Assembly: GCF_900060185.1 (NCBI RefSeq)
Contig: NZ_FIZY01000006.1
Span: 62,001 to 126,000, forward strand
DNA from: Grimontia marina
GTDB lineage: Bacteria > Pseudomonadota > Gammaproteobacteria > Enterobacterales > Vibrionaceae
Direction of reading: 5' to 3'
Length of the DNA: 64,000 bases
The first letter of the stretch is position 1. Each line of letters opens with the position of its first letter. The notes under the pieces were generated by a model that was given only the letters and a program-made list of their open reading frames with translations, was not told the origin of the DNA and did not search any database. The position numbers and the translations under genes were made by a program. Positions 45,437 to 53,761 of the stretch are shown here, one piece after another.

Positions 45437-45464
45437 ATTTGCCCTTTTATACATAATGCGCACT
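45437..45464. other. attR: right prophage junction, half dif
   Basis: On the plus strand: ATTTGCCCTTT, then the dif centre TATACA, then the XerC arm TAATGCGCACT. The centre and XerC arm equal those of the left site; the XerD-arm position is diverged (ATTTGCCCTTT against ATTTAACATAA). Crossover in the centre therefore implies a phage attP with a good XerC arm and a poor XerD arm. Confidence 0.82.
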
Positions 45465-45623
45465 AAAATATTTAGATTTAACACTCAATATCGCTATAGA
45501 TTGAGCTTCAGTTTGCTCATATCAAATCATGATTGTCAGCTTTCTATGTTACTTCTGGTTGGCATCATTCTGACAAAATTGAATCTATGTTTCCTCTAAC
45601 GTCTTTCTGTTTTCATCTTGCAG

Positions 45624-45785
45624 CCAAACCTCAAAGCCGAAAAGCTAATCCTCATCAAAGCGTGCATCTATCTACCGAACGACTTCAACTGGCAAGGCTT
45701 CAAAATCGATCAAGACCGCGCCATTCTTATCACTCCGTCAGGTGCGGTGTTCCATCCCAGAGAGCTTGAAGCCTTTCCTATATAG
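45624..45785 (+). pseudogene. Truncated DUF3653-like gene remnant
   Basis: An open stretch of 53 codons reads PNLKAEKLILIKACIYLPND then FNWQGFKIDQDRAILITPSG and ends PRELEAFPI before a stop. It matches residues about 43-93 of the prophage gene at 35027-35455 closely, but the N-terminal HTH part is missing or scrambled and the C-terminus is cut. It lies outside the right prophage junction, so it is the remains of another element inserted near dif. Confidence 0.7.
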
Positions 45786-46136
45786 CGCAAGTATTTTGCG
45801 CTGGTTCGCCGCCATGGACACGTCCCGGATGCGCCATAGCATCTCCCAAACCGCCAGTAACCGAATACCGATGAACAGGCTGCGCCACCCAGTGCCTATT
45901 GAGATTGCAAGCGTTTCCAGTATATCCACCCTAATTTCTTTCCATTTAAACGACAGATAACACACGATTGAGCGAAATCCAAACGTATCAATGACCACCG
46001 CTGCAACTACATACCAGAAATATTCCGGGACAGCTTTCAACGCGGTAAAACCTGCATCCACATACGGCGCATAATCCGGAAGAAACGACAGCATCAAGGG
46101 CACAAAGATCACCAGTAAAATGAATTCATCTTTCAT
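45738..46136 (-). CDS. Membrane protein of unknown family
   Basis: 132 aa from the ATG at 46136 (MKDEFILLVIFVPLM). Two clear hydrophobic segments (residues 4-19 and about 38-55) and a third weaker one around LETLAISIGTGWRSLF. It resembles small membrane proteins of prophages, but I cannot name a family. Its last 48 bp run antisense to the DUF3653 remnant, suggesting it belongs to the same decayed element. An upstream start near 46265 is possible. Confidence 0.5.
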   Translation of the reverse strand: MKDEFILLVIFVPLMLSFLPDYAPYVDAGFTALKAVPEYFWYVVAAVVIDTFGFRSIVCYLSFKWKEIRVDILETLAISIGTGWRSLFIGIRLLAVWEMLWRIRDVSMAANQRKILALYRKGFKLSGMEHRT

Positions 46137-46385
46137 ACCGCTTTTATAGGCATTACCCCAGCCAAACGTGCAAATACACTTCCAACCCACTGCGCTATTT
46201 GCTTCATTTTTCGTTACACACTTTGTTACAGCACTAAGCACAAAGGTAATGGAAACCATAATCGAACACTGTATTATTGTCGGAGAATGTTCACATTCGT
46301 ATGGAGTGATTCGGCATTTGCCAAGGAAGTGAACAAGGATCGTTGAGCAAGGAAGTCTTAAATACGGCAATAAAAAGGCTTTAAT

Positions 46386-46679
46386 ATGAACAAAATGACT
46401 ATCGCACTGGTTGTCGCTTTATCCGCACCCTCTTTTGCGTCTGAGACATCAGACAATACTTACCTTTTCGGCGGATACAAAGGTGGTGACCGCAGCGGTT
46501 TTAACCTGGGGGCTGGATATCAATTCAATAATAATCTGGCTATCGAAGCATCGTATGCATATGGTGGGGATGAAAGTTTCTATGAGTTTGAAGGAAACAA
46601 TGGCACCTATCGAACCAAAATTAATGTTACCAATACCTATATGATGTCCAGCCCATCCAGTGATGCTTGGTGGGGGTAA
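46386..46679 (+). pseudogene. Truncated outer-membrane beta-barrel gene
   Basis: 97 aa with a signal peptide (residues 1-18, cut near SFAS) and the start of an Omp barrel (YLFGGYKGGDRSGFNLGAGYQF, NNNLAIEASYAYGG). Barrels of this type need about 170 or more residues, so it is cut short. The last residues (SSPSSDAWWG) resemble APSGDAWWG of the prophage virion protein at 39738-40052, suggesting the 3' part was replaced by phage-derived DNA. A terminator follows. Confidence 0.55.
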
Positions 46680-46727
46680 ATGTGGGGTATCGTTTTAGCT
46701 GACACTGGCGTAATACTGCAAGCATTA

Positions 46728-46754
46728 AAGAGTCCTGCTTGGGGCTCTTCTTTT
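46728..46754 (+). terminator. Terminator after the truncated Omp gene
   Basis: Stem AAGAGTCC / GGGCTCTT-type (one wobble pair, 5-6-base loop) followed by CTTTTAT. Confidence 0.6.
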
Positions 46755-46785
46755 ATCTAGCTACTCTAACTTTCGGCCCAAAAAT

Positions 46786-46810
46786 AAAACCCCCTTTCGG
46801 GGGCCTTTTC
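46786..46810 (-). terminator. Terminator of the chemoreceptor gene
   Basis: Stem CCCCC / GGGGG with a 4-base loop; leftward it continues into TTTTATTTTT, 18 bp past the stop at 46828. Confidence 0.8.
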
Positions 46811-46827
46811 TTACGAGTTGTGTCTAC

Positions 46828-48711
46828 TCATACTTTAAATTTGTTTAACTCATTTTCTTGCTGACCGGCTAAATCAGAAATCGCTACACAAAGTGTTTCT
46901 TGTTCTTTCGCCCGCTGTGACAGAGTTTCACTGATGTCACGAATGTTATCGGTGTTCTGCTGGATATCATTGGCGGTATCCCGTTGCTTAAATGAAGACT
47001 CTGAGATCTCATTGATCAGCTCGTTGATACGGTAAATGTGATTGTGAACGTCAGTGAGAGCAGAATTTGCTCCGAGCACCACTTCCTGTGTACTTGATGC
47101 AGTGTTGCGGCTCTTGATAATGACGCTTTCCGCTTCACCTACACCAGCTTGTAGCTGGGCAATCATATTTTTGATTTCTTCTGTAGAGGTTTGCGTGCGA
47201 GATGCGAGTGCGCGTACCTCATCGGCGACGACGGCGAACCCCCTACCCATTTCTCCAGCGCGCGCCGCCTCAATGGCAGCATTCAATGCCAGCAGGTTGG
47301 TTTGTTCGGCAATGTCAGTGATCACGGTAAGAATAGACTCAATGTTGGCGCTGTATTTAGCCAGTTCATTCACTTTAGATACTGCCGTTTCCATCTCTCC
47401 CATCAGTAAGTCGATCGAGGTTTTCGTTTTCTCTACAGATTCACCGCCTTTGTTGGTGGCTTCGGTGCTCTCTGCAACCACTTCAGCGGCATTGCGCGCC
47501 CGTTCAGCAACGTCATTTGAAATATCTGTCATCTCATGGATGGCGTGAGACACCAGACTGATTTCTTTGAGTTGGTGTTCAGCACCTTCAGCCGCATTTT
47601 TGGCAGATGATACTGTCTGGCGGACGTTGTCAGATACTTGATCTGATGTTCCTTTAATGCTTTTTACCAGCGTTTGAAGATAATCAATAAAACCGTCAAA
47701 CTCTTTAGAAACACCGCCGAATTCATCGTTACTTTTAATAGCAAGACGTTTTGTCAGGTCGCCGTCACCACTGTTGATCTCTTCAAGGCTTTCACGCAAG
47801 TTGACAAGAGGTCTGAGCTGGCGCGAGGTCACCATACTCAATAGCAGCCCAATCAAAATCGCGCAAACCGCAGTAGTTATCATGGAGACAAAGCCGAACT
47901 CCTCGCTGTTAGCCATAAGAGTTTGTTCGTCGAGCACAACACCTATTAGCCAGTTGGTGCCAGTAAGCTTATCCAATTTATGGAATACAGTGAGTGCAGA
48001 ACCGTTATCTGTTTCAACTTTCTGAAACGCTTCATCAAGTACTGGCAGGGTGTCGCCTTTGTAGAGCTTACTGATTTTCAGACCATTAAGATCGCCATTC
48101 GGGTGGCTGATGATGGTACCGTCAGCACTCAATAGAAAGGCATAACCTGTGTTATTGAAATTCAGTGTGTTAAGTGCTTTTGACACAGTGTCTAAGCTTA
48201 GGTCACCGCCGAAGGCTCCTTTCGAAACACCATTGTCATAAAGATTTGCAACAGCTGAGATGAGAATTTCTTTGGTTGCAGCATCCGCATAAGGGTCGGT
48301 GAGCCTTGCAGAACTATTCTTTTTAGCGAAAGGATACCAAGGACGTTTTCGAGCATCCCAGCCTTCAGGATTCCAACTTGGGTTATTGGTGATACGTTTC
48401 CCGTCGGTATCGAGCCCTCCGAATATCAGGATGAACTCTTCTTTAAGTATCGGAAGGTCGAAGGTAGTTTGAATAGTCTCTGCACTAAAGTCGGCATTGA
48501 TGTTCTCGGCCATCATATCGATGAGGGCAAGTTTACCGTTTAGCCAGTTGGTTATTTGCTCTCCCATGGCTGCAGTGGTCTCAAGGGTGTTTCGTTTTGA
48601 CATGTCCAGCTCTTCTTGTTTCACGTTCTGGTATTGAAACCAGGAAAGCGCAGAGAGCACTCCGATAACAACTGTTGTAGAAAGTAAAGCAACACGATAA
48701 GAAACTTTCAT
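46828..48711 (-). CDS. Methyl-accepting chemotaxis protein with dCache sensor
   Basis: 627-aa chemoreceptor from the ATG at 48711 ([10 protein letters not shown]). First membrane helix 6-26, periplasmic double-Cache domain (about 30-280), second helix (about 283-305), HAMP, then a signalling domain with the tip [19 protein letters not shown]. The Cache domain shows RKRPWY, DPYADA and FGGDLS in the spacing of amino-acid-binding dCache receptors, so an amino acid ligand is a fair inference. Monocistronic and leftward. The longer reading to 48774 adds an unlikely N-terminus. Confidence 0.88.
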   Translation of the reverse strand: MKVSYRVALLSTTVVIGVLSALSWFQYQNVKQEELDMSKRNTLETTAAMGEQITNWLNGKLALIDMMAENINADFSAETIQTTFDLPILKEEFILIFGGLDTDGKRITNNPSWNPEGWDARKRPWYPFAKKNSSARLTDPYADAATKEILISAVANLYDNGVSKGAFGGDLSLDTVSKALNTLNFNNTGYAFLLSADGTIISHPNGDLNGLKISKLYKGDTLPVLDEAFQKVETDNGSALTVFHKLDKLTGTNWLIGVVLDEQTLMANSEEFGFVSMITTAVCAILIGLLLSMVTSRQLRPLVNLRESLEEINSGDGDLTKRLAIKSNDEFGGVSKEFDGFIDYLQTLVKSIKGTSDQVSDNVRQTVSSAKNAAEGAEHQLKEISLVSHAIHEMTDISNDVAERARNAAEVVAESTEATNKGGESVEKTKTSIDLLMGEMETAVSKVNELAKYSANIESILTVITDIAEQTNLLALNAAIEAARAGEMGRGFAVVADEVRALASRTQTSTEEIKNMIAQLQAGVGEAESVIIKSRNTASSTQEVVLGANSALTDVHNHIYRINELINEISESSFKQRDTANDIQQNTDNIRDISETLSQRAKEQETLCVAISDLAGQQENELNKFKV

Positions 48712-48937
48712 TAGCGATACCCGTACTTGATTCGTAGTAAATTGATTCAGTAGATCAATTTTTATTGGTATCACTTAATGAAGCAGACGATGTAATCTCA
48801 ATCCAGAGCTTGTTAATGATTATTGAGTGTTTTGTAATTAAATTGAGCTAAATGTGTCATAAATTTTTACAATCTATTTATTCACTTAAACTTTGAGTGT
48901 TCAAGTAAAATAACAAATGAAAATAAACCGTCTATTT

Positions 48938-49399
48938 TTATAGACTCTTCATTCTCACTGACACTTTCACGCCGCGATATTCGACCTGCTCTATTTCTTC
49001 AAACCCAATCCGACTATATAAACCACCATCTAAATGCTCAGTTTGAAGATGAAGTTTTTCAACGCCTAAGGTCCTCGCCAATCGTTCTAACTCTCCGACC
49101 ATCTTCGATGCAACCTTCTTGCCACGATGCGCTTTTTCTACATACACGCCGCCCACCCAGTGTTCTTTGTCGGTGTAGATGCTCATTTCATGATGGCAGA
49201 GGTAGGAGCAGCCAAGGATCTCGTCTCCTTCAACGGCATATATCATCAATGGCAGTTTATCTCTGTTGAGATATTCGCTGAGCTTCGTTTGATTGCGCTC
49301 AAGCGTGGCCGCTGCGTTTAGATGTCCCCATTCGTTTAAAAACCATTTAGCGACGGTAGGAAGCGTTTCTGGCTTATCTGCCAGGAAGATGAATTTCAT
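48938..49399 (-). CDS. GNAT-family N-acetyltransferase
   Basis: 153-aa single-domain acetyltransferase. The acetyl-CoA-binding motif is WVGGVYVEKAHRGKKVASKMV (R/Q-x-x-G-x-A type), followed by LHLQTEHLDGGLYSRIGFEE. The substrate is unknown. It overlaps the 3' end of a disrupted small gene upstream. Confidence 0.82.
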   Translation of the reverse strand: MKFIFLADKPETLPTVAKWFLNEWGHLNAAATLERNQTKLSEYLNRDKLPLMIYAVEGDEILGCSYLCHHEMSIYTDKEHWVGGVYVEKAHRGKKVASKMVGELERLARTLGVEKLHLQTEHLDGGLYSRIGFEEIEQVEYRGVKVSVRMKSL

Positions 49400-49651
49400 G
49401 ATTTGGCCTTATCCATAAGGTTCTTGGTTTTAACCAAGAATACAGACCATAGAAGATACCACCTAATGGAAATGCCCAAAGCGAGAATGAGAGCACTTCT
49501 ATAAGCCTTTACCGGTAAAAAGCGGTGTAATAGCAGCATAAAAAATCGCGGTAGGAATTCCCCACAACAATACCCCGTAAATCAGTATATGTTTGGGCAT
49601 CCCCACTGCGATTTTTTGTTCAAGTTTTTTAAGATCTTCTGGGCTTGTCAC
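49374..49651 (-). pseudogene. Small membrane protein gene with apparent frameshift
   Basis: A GTG-started frame (49651 to 49499) reads TSPEDLKKLEQKIAVGMPKH then one membrane helix (ILIYGVLLWGIPTAIFYAAI) and stops. In another frame, sensible protein continues at once (VLSFSLWAFPLGGIFYGLYS then WLKPRTLWIRP) to a stop at 49374. A one-base deletion would explain both. Alternatively the 50-aa first part is complete. Low confidence. Confidence 0.35.
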
Positions 49652-49666
49652 GGACGGCTCGCATGA

Positions 49667-50218
49667 TTATGTGTCCATGCGTTGTTTATGCCTGCTGACT
49701 CTCTCCTGCAAAGTTGCGGCAATGATTGTTGAGAGTTCAGTCGCAGGTGTAGATGTGCTGTCGAGTTCAAGATCATATTTCAAATGGAATGGTGACGTTG
49801 AAAAGCCATGTCTTGCCTCATCTATCGTCCTATCCCCGCGATCAAATGTGCGTCTTTCTAACTCAGTCAGTTCGCAGTGTAGTCCGACATATAAACGCTC
49901 ATGGTTCTCAAATGCCAAATCCATTTGCAGCGCACCCTGCGGAGTGGAGATAACAGCATCAAAAATGACTTTGTTACCCGCTTCTAGCAGTGCGTTTACG
50001 CAAGAAAATGCCCCTTTAATCAATGTGTTTGGATCGAGTGAACGCCAGTCATTTTCCTGATTGCAGTGCTCAAACACAGAAGGAGGAAGTGAATATACCA
50101 ATGTATCAATCGAGAAATAGAGCCAGTTTTCTGGAAGAAACTGCTCCTGGAGAGCTTTTGCCAGCGTGGTTTTACCCGCCCCAGAGGCGCCATCGAGAAC
50201 GATTAAGTTTGGGCTCAT
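49667..50218 (-). CDS. P-loop kinase, chloramphenicol-phosphotransferase-like
   Basis: 183 aa with Walker A DGASGAGKTT (residues 9-18) and a layout like the CPT/zeta-type small-molecule kinases (FSIDTLVYSLP, VIFDAVISTPQGA, YVGLHCELTELERRTFDRGDR). The RTFDRGDRTIDEAR segment suits the lid region of CPT-like kinases. It may phosphorylate a small molecule; no substrate can be given. Solitary gene. Confidence 0.7.
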   Translation of the reverse strand: MSPNLIVLDGASGAGKTTLAKALQEQFLPENWLYFSIDTLVYSLPPSVFEHCNQENDWRSLDPNTLIKGAFSCVNALLEAGNKVIFDAVISTPQGALQMDLAFENHERLYVGLHCELTELERRTFDRGDRTIDEARHGFSTSPFHLKYDLELDSTSTPATELSTIIAATLQERVSRHKQRMDT

Positions 50219-50487
50219 AGAGAAATTGCCTCTTTGTTGTTTTTGTTGGCGATATGATTCTTGTTCTGGCTTCCGGATGAAAGTTTTTATGGATTAGAAG
50301 ACCCAAAAATGCGATCCATACGCACACTGTTTCAATGATGATTCACTCATTTTTATGCAATGACACTGCAAATCAAAGGGGCATTTGTAATTTAAAGCTG
50401 ACTTATTGCACTGTTGATTGATGTGACTCGAAATATTGTATGACTTTCTTGTAGCCCGTTCTATCTGTACTAAGGTTCTTGAAACGC

Positions 50488-50515
50488 CAATAAAAAGCCC
50501 GACTTATTGGGCAAA
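50488..50515. repeat. Small hairpin before a 50-aa gene
   Basis: AAAAGCCC and GGGCAAAA-type arms (GCCC paired with GGGC) about 30 bp before the small gene. 50219-50541 otherwise shows nothing recognisable. It could be a leader structure or a weak terminator. Confidence 0.35.
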
Positions 50516-50541
50516 ATCGTCAGTCACTATCAGGAAAGTAA

Positions 50542-50694
50542 ATGGCTAAAGATCCTATCATCGTCGGTGGTTTCGTGGAAGATTATATAACCATGGTTCC
50601 TTTCCAAAGTTCTGGGGTATTCAGTATCTGTGATTTGGCGGGAAAACCGGAACGCAAAACTATCAAAACAGCCATCCAAGATGGTTGTTTCTAA
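50542..50694 (+). CDS. Possible 50-aa protein
   Basis: Starts MAKDPIIVGGFVEDYITMVP and ends KTAIQDGCF. ATCAGGAAAGTAA before the ATG is a reasonable ribosome-binding site. It is followed by a CATGCGC / GCGCATG dyad (50717-50744 region) and then a strong terminator. No family recognised, and no membrane helix. The isolated small gene with terminator makes expression plausible. Confidence 0.5.
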   Translation: MAKDPIIVGGFVEDYITMVPFQSSGVFSICDLAGKPERKTIKTAIQDGCF

Positions 50695-50816
50695 CCGCAC
50701 TATTTCTGCTTATCCCACATGCGCACCAGCATTCCCGGCGCATGCGGCCTAGCTAAAACAGTTCCAAGCAACACTCACTCGATAATTATAAGAATCCAAC
50801 ACTAAGCCTCCCATTT

Positions 50817-50844
50817 GGGCGCGAGTCGCGCCCTTTTTTTTTTT
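50817..50844 (+). terminator. Strong Rho-independent terminator
   Basis: Stem GGGCGCGA / TCGCGCCC-type followed by eleven T residues. It ends the 50542 transcript. The 50845-51027 stretch after it holds only one copy of the 15-bp repeat at 50935. Confidence 0.9.
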
Positions 50845-50934
50845 AGACTTCTCTTATTTTTAGCCTCATACTTTCAAACAAATAAGTAGTAAAACAGACA
50901 GAATGACGAGACTTTATTTTGTAGCTCCACCATT

Positions 50935-50949
50935 AGTTATAGTGCGTTA
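50935..50949. repeat. Repeated 15-mer, copy 1
   Basis: AGTTATAGTGCGTTA; the same 15 bases occur at 53680 and, with one change, at 62442. All three are between genes. Role unknown. Confidence 0.6.
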
Positions 50950-51027
50950 TGTTTTATAGCCATTGTTTCATTTCAGTACTCACTGAATAGAAAACGTCAG
51001 GAGCGAAATCTCTAAGTGAGTCTGGTG

Positions 51028-51420
51028 TTAGCTGGGGTTTAGCCACCACGACATAGCGTAATGGGTGTCGTTATGACCGTATATGACAACATTTCCCCTT
51101 TTCCCCGGCAAAGCAGTTTGCATCTGCAGTGTGGGACCAAACGCCAGGTTTCGCATGTTGGCGCCAGACAACACCCACTGCGGCTTGTTGTTTTTCAATG
51201 CAATCTTGGCGATGGGATAAGTATCAGCCCACGGCCAAGGGGCTTGGTTCTCGCCCGTTTGTTTCTGCTTCTCCCAAGCATGAGCAATCATGAGTTGGGC
51301 GAGTTGCGCCTTAGCTTTGATGTATAGGCCATTTGCCATGATGACACCTCCACACAGGAAGCTGGCGATAAAAACGAGTTGCCAGGGCTTCTGTGGAAAA
51401 TAACGACGGATGACTTCCAT
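51028..51420 (-). pseudogene. Truncated marine-type sortase
   Basis: 130 aa from the ATG at 51420 (MEVIRRYFP). It matches the start of proteobacterial (marine) sortases: N-terminal helix, WPWADTYPIAKI, GNVVIYGHNDTHY with the catalytic His (family GHRDTH, here with Asn for Arg). The protein then stops after SWWLNPS. The family continues to about 190-200 aa with the catalytic Cys (TCYPF) and Arg, which are absent here and not visible in other frames downstream. It should be inactive. Lies 13 bp after its target-protein gene. Confidence 0.75.
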
Positions 51421-51433
51421 GTATACTGACCTT

Positions 51434-53563
51434 CTATTGGAAAACGTCACGTGATGCGCGACTGAAGCGAATCCCTACCGCACTGACAGCCAGCATCAAC
51501 CCTCCCAGTAACATCATGAAGGTGCTTCCTAAACCACTTTGTAGCATGGCGACGTTGTTTTTGGGCGCATGAGGATTGATTTGATGTGGCTTTGCTTTCT
51601 CATCCAACGGTTGGCTTGGGTTGTTATCAACGGCGACCAGCGATGTATGCTTGGTGACAATGTGATGGTTTAAACCCAGCTCTGTGATTCGGTTTTCTTT
51701 CTCACCTGCACTCAAGCTTTGATTGAGGGTGATACTTTCTATTTGTTTGCGAGCCCAAAGTACGTCGATACCTGTCGCAGCGCCCGCCTGAATCGCTTCA
51801 AGGTCAATATCAAGTTGCCATGGTGCGTCACTTTGAAAGCCTGTTAGCTGTAATGTGCTCGCGTTTTCGGGGATGGTAAACGCCAAATCTAAAGGCTGGG
51901 CTTTGTACAGATCCGGCACTGGGTTTGGCCACGAATCGACAGGCTCGCCGTTATCCCATTTCACGGTGATGTCTTTCATTACTGGGCTTGAAAGCTTTTC
52001 AAACAGTGGCTTTAGGGATGTAGAAACTTCGTTGAGGTTACTGATATGAGTGAAGCTTCCTTTACCTGATACGGCAGCGCGCTGCATAAAGGCACTGTTT
52101 GGCGCAGAGCCGATCCCTACGGTAAACAGCCTCCTGTCCATCAAGCCTTTGGATATAACGCTGTAAAGTTCGTCTTCATTGCCAATGGCACCGTCTGTCA
52201 TAAAGACAATTTGGTTGAGGTAACCAGTCATTGGCTCTGAGGCATATGCCAACTCTAATGCTGTCGCCATTTCGGTACCGCCGTCTGCTTCAATCCCACG
52301 AACAATGCTGCTGACTAAACCGATATTTTTGAGGGTTGCTTGCACAGGCACTGACGAATAGCGACGCGCTTCGTGGTTAAAGATAATCAGGTTGAAGTAA
52401 TCGTCGGCTTCAAGGCTGTGCAGCGCGTAGATGACAGCCTCTTTGGCTTGCTCTATGGATTCACCATACATGGAGCCGGAGATATCCAACACCAAGGTGA
52501 TGTTTTGTGGGATACTGTTGGTCTGCTTAGATTGCGGCGGCATCGCCATCAAAAGGCCGTATTTCTCGCCTTCCTTTTCCTGCACAAACATGGCTGCTAC
52601 CGGCATGCTGGAAGCCGCTGGTCGCCATTTCAGTACAAAATCCTGATTGGCGATTTCCATTTCGCTCAGTGTGACGGAATAGCGACTATCAGAGACTTTC
52701 TGGACATTAATAGATGCCGTGGTGCTTTCGACAAAATCAATGGGCAAACCCATGTTGATGTCTGCTTCCAAGGTAAAAGCGATTTCATCTTCCAGCAATG
52801 GATCACGATACTCCGGCGTGATTTCATTGGCATCCGGCACCTGACGCGTTGCCACTGCCCATCCGTTTTGCATTTCCTGTAACGGTGTTACCACTTCTTC
52901 AACGCGTTGGTCGCCTTCTTCTACGACTGAGTCTTCGGCGTTCTTTCTTGCCTGCAGTGCCGTCGAATCTGGCAAACCCGGAATGTAGCGATGCGTGAAG
53001 GTGGTTGGGAAACGAAGGCTGAACTCGCCATCTTCATAGTGAACCGTCTCCTGATATTGGATATTCACCACAATGGTTTCACCAGGCGCGACATTGGCAA
53101 TCTGCGTAGAAAACAAGTTCGCGCGGTGCTGTTCCACCAAAGAAGCTTTTTTGCCCTGCTCAGCGGCGCGATTGAAGGTTTCCCTCGCTTGTTGTTTCTT
53201 CTGGATTTCACCTTCAATGATGCGCTCACCGATTTGAATCGTCAGATGATCAACCGCTGCATTCTGAGGTAGCGGAAACAGATAACGGGCGTTAATCCAA
53301 TCGTCTGTTGGATTGGTAAAACGCTGTTCGACCTTCACGCGATTGACCAGACCGTTTATCACCATATCTGCACTGGTGGAAAGCTGAGGCGCTGCCGTCC
53401 AGAGTTTGTCTTCGCTGTTTTGCGTTTGTATATACAAGCCACCTTCTTCCTCACTGGCAAAGGCAATTGCCGGGAGGAACATGATGAAAAGCGCTGTCAG
53501 CAGCCAATCTGCTAACGGCGCTTTGAATGAGATTTTGGAGATTTTCAGGGAGTACATTGCCAC
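51434..53563 (-). CDS. Marine proteobacterial sortase target protein (VIT and vWA domains)
   Basis: 709 aa. Signal peptide (about 1-36), VIT domain (about 45-175; VNGLVNRVKVEQRFTNPTDDW), vWA domain (about 355-530) with MIDAS LVLDISGSMYGES, and a C-terminal membrane helix (STFMMLLGGLMLAVSAVGI) with basic end. This is the usual substrate of the adjacent sortase. The sorting signal before the helix (NVAMLQSGLGS) lacks a clear LPxTG-like motif, so it may have decayed with the sortase. Predicted to remain membrane-anchored. Confidence 0.85.
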   Translation of the reverse strand: MAMYSLKISKISFKAPLADWLLTALFIMFLPAIAFASEEEGGLYIQTQNSEDKLWTAAPQLSTSADMVINGLVNRVKVEQRFTNPTDDWINARYLFPLPQNAAVDHLTIQIGERIIEGEIQKKQQARETFNRAAEQGKKASLVEQHRANLFSTQIANVAPGETIVVNIQYQETVHYEDGEFSLRFPTTFTHRYIPGLPDSTALQARKNAEDSVVEEGDQRVEEVVTPLQEMQNGWAVATRQVPDANEITPEYRDPLLEDEIAFTLEADINMGLPIDFVESTTASINVQKVSDSRYSVTLSEMEIANQDFVLKWRPAASSMPVAAMFVQEKEGEKYGLLMAMPPQSKQTNSIPQNITLVLDISGSMYGESIEQAKEAVIYALHSLEADDYFNLIIFNHEARRYSSVPVQATLKNIGLVSSIVRGIEADGGTEMATALELAYASEPMTGYLNQIVFMTDGAIGNEDELYSVISKGLMDRRLFTVGIGSAPNSAFMQRAAVSGKGSFTHISNLNEVSTSLKPLFEKLSSPVMKDITVKWDNGEPVDSWPNPVPDLYKAQPLDLAFTIPENASTLQLTGFQSDAPWQLDIDLEAIQAGAATGIDVLWARKQIESITLNQSLSAGEKENRITELGLNHHIVTKHTSLVAVDNNPSQPLDEKAKPHQINPHAPKNNVAMLQSGLGSTFMMLLGGLMLAVSAVGIRFSRASRDVFQ

Positions 53564-53679
53564 TTCCTTGACCTGTTGTTATTGACTGGCATTACACCAA
53601 ATCAATCTGTCGGTTCCGGGTAGCAACTGAGGCCAATTCAGACCAATTGTGGCAAGATTATGGCAGCTCAACACCTTTA

Positions 53680-53694
53680 AGTTATAGTGCGTTA
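53680..53694. repeat. Repeated 15-mer, copy 2
   Basis: AGTTATAGTGCGTTA, identical to 50935-50949, between the rtcB end and the sortase-target start. Confidence 0.6.
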
Positions 53695-53761
53695 AAGGAT
53701 GTAAAACAGCAGGAGACATGCTCCTGCTTAACTTATTGATTTAACGTGTGATCAGTCGTAT

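Larger units (their letters stand above)
34760..45453. mobile_element. PM2-like (corticovirus-type) prophage integrated at dif
   Basis: About 10.7 kb between two copies of TATACATAATGCGCACT. It encodes a PM2 P2-like double-jelly-roll capsid protein, a short packaging ATPase (217 aa), a superfamily I rolling-circle initiator, a lysin, many single-helix membrane proteins and a Cro/CI-type repressor. There are no tail-assembly genes, terminase or integrase. PM2 has a genome near 10 kb and the same trio of capsid, ATPase and initiator, and PM2-like prophages have been described in aquatic bacteria. Nearly all phage genes run leftward; the repressor and one left-end gene run rightward. The absence of an integrase plus dif junctions implies host XerC/XerD integration. 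Confidence 0.88.

Noticed and set aside
34760-45453. Autolykivirus-type or tailed-phage remnant
   Set aside because: The rolling-circle HUH initiator and P2-like capsid fit PM2-type phages; no terminase, portal or tail genes exist, so a tailed-phage remnant is excluded.
50935-50949. A second dif or an integron attC core
   Set aside because: AGTGCGTTA resembles part of dif, but the other arm and spacing are missing, and the GTTRRRY core of attC does not fit.
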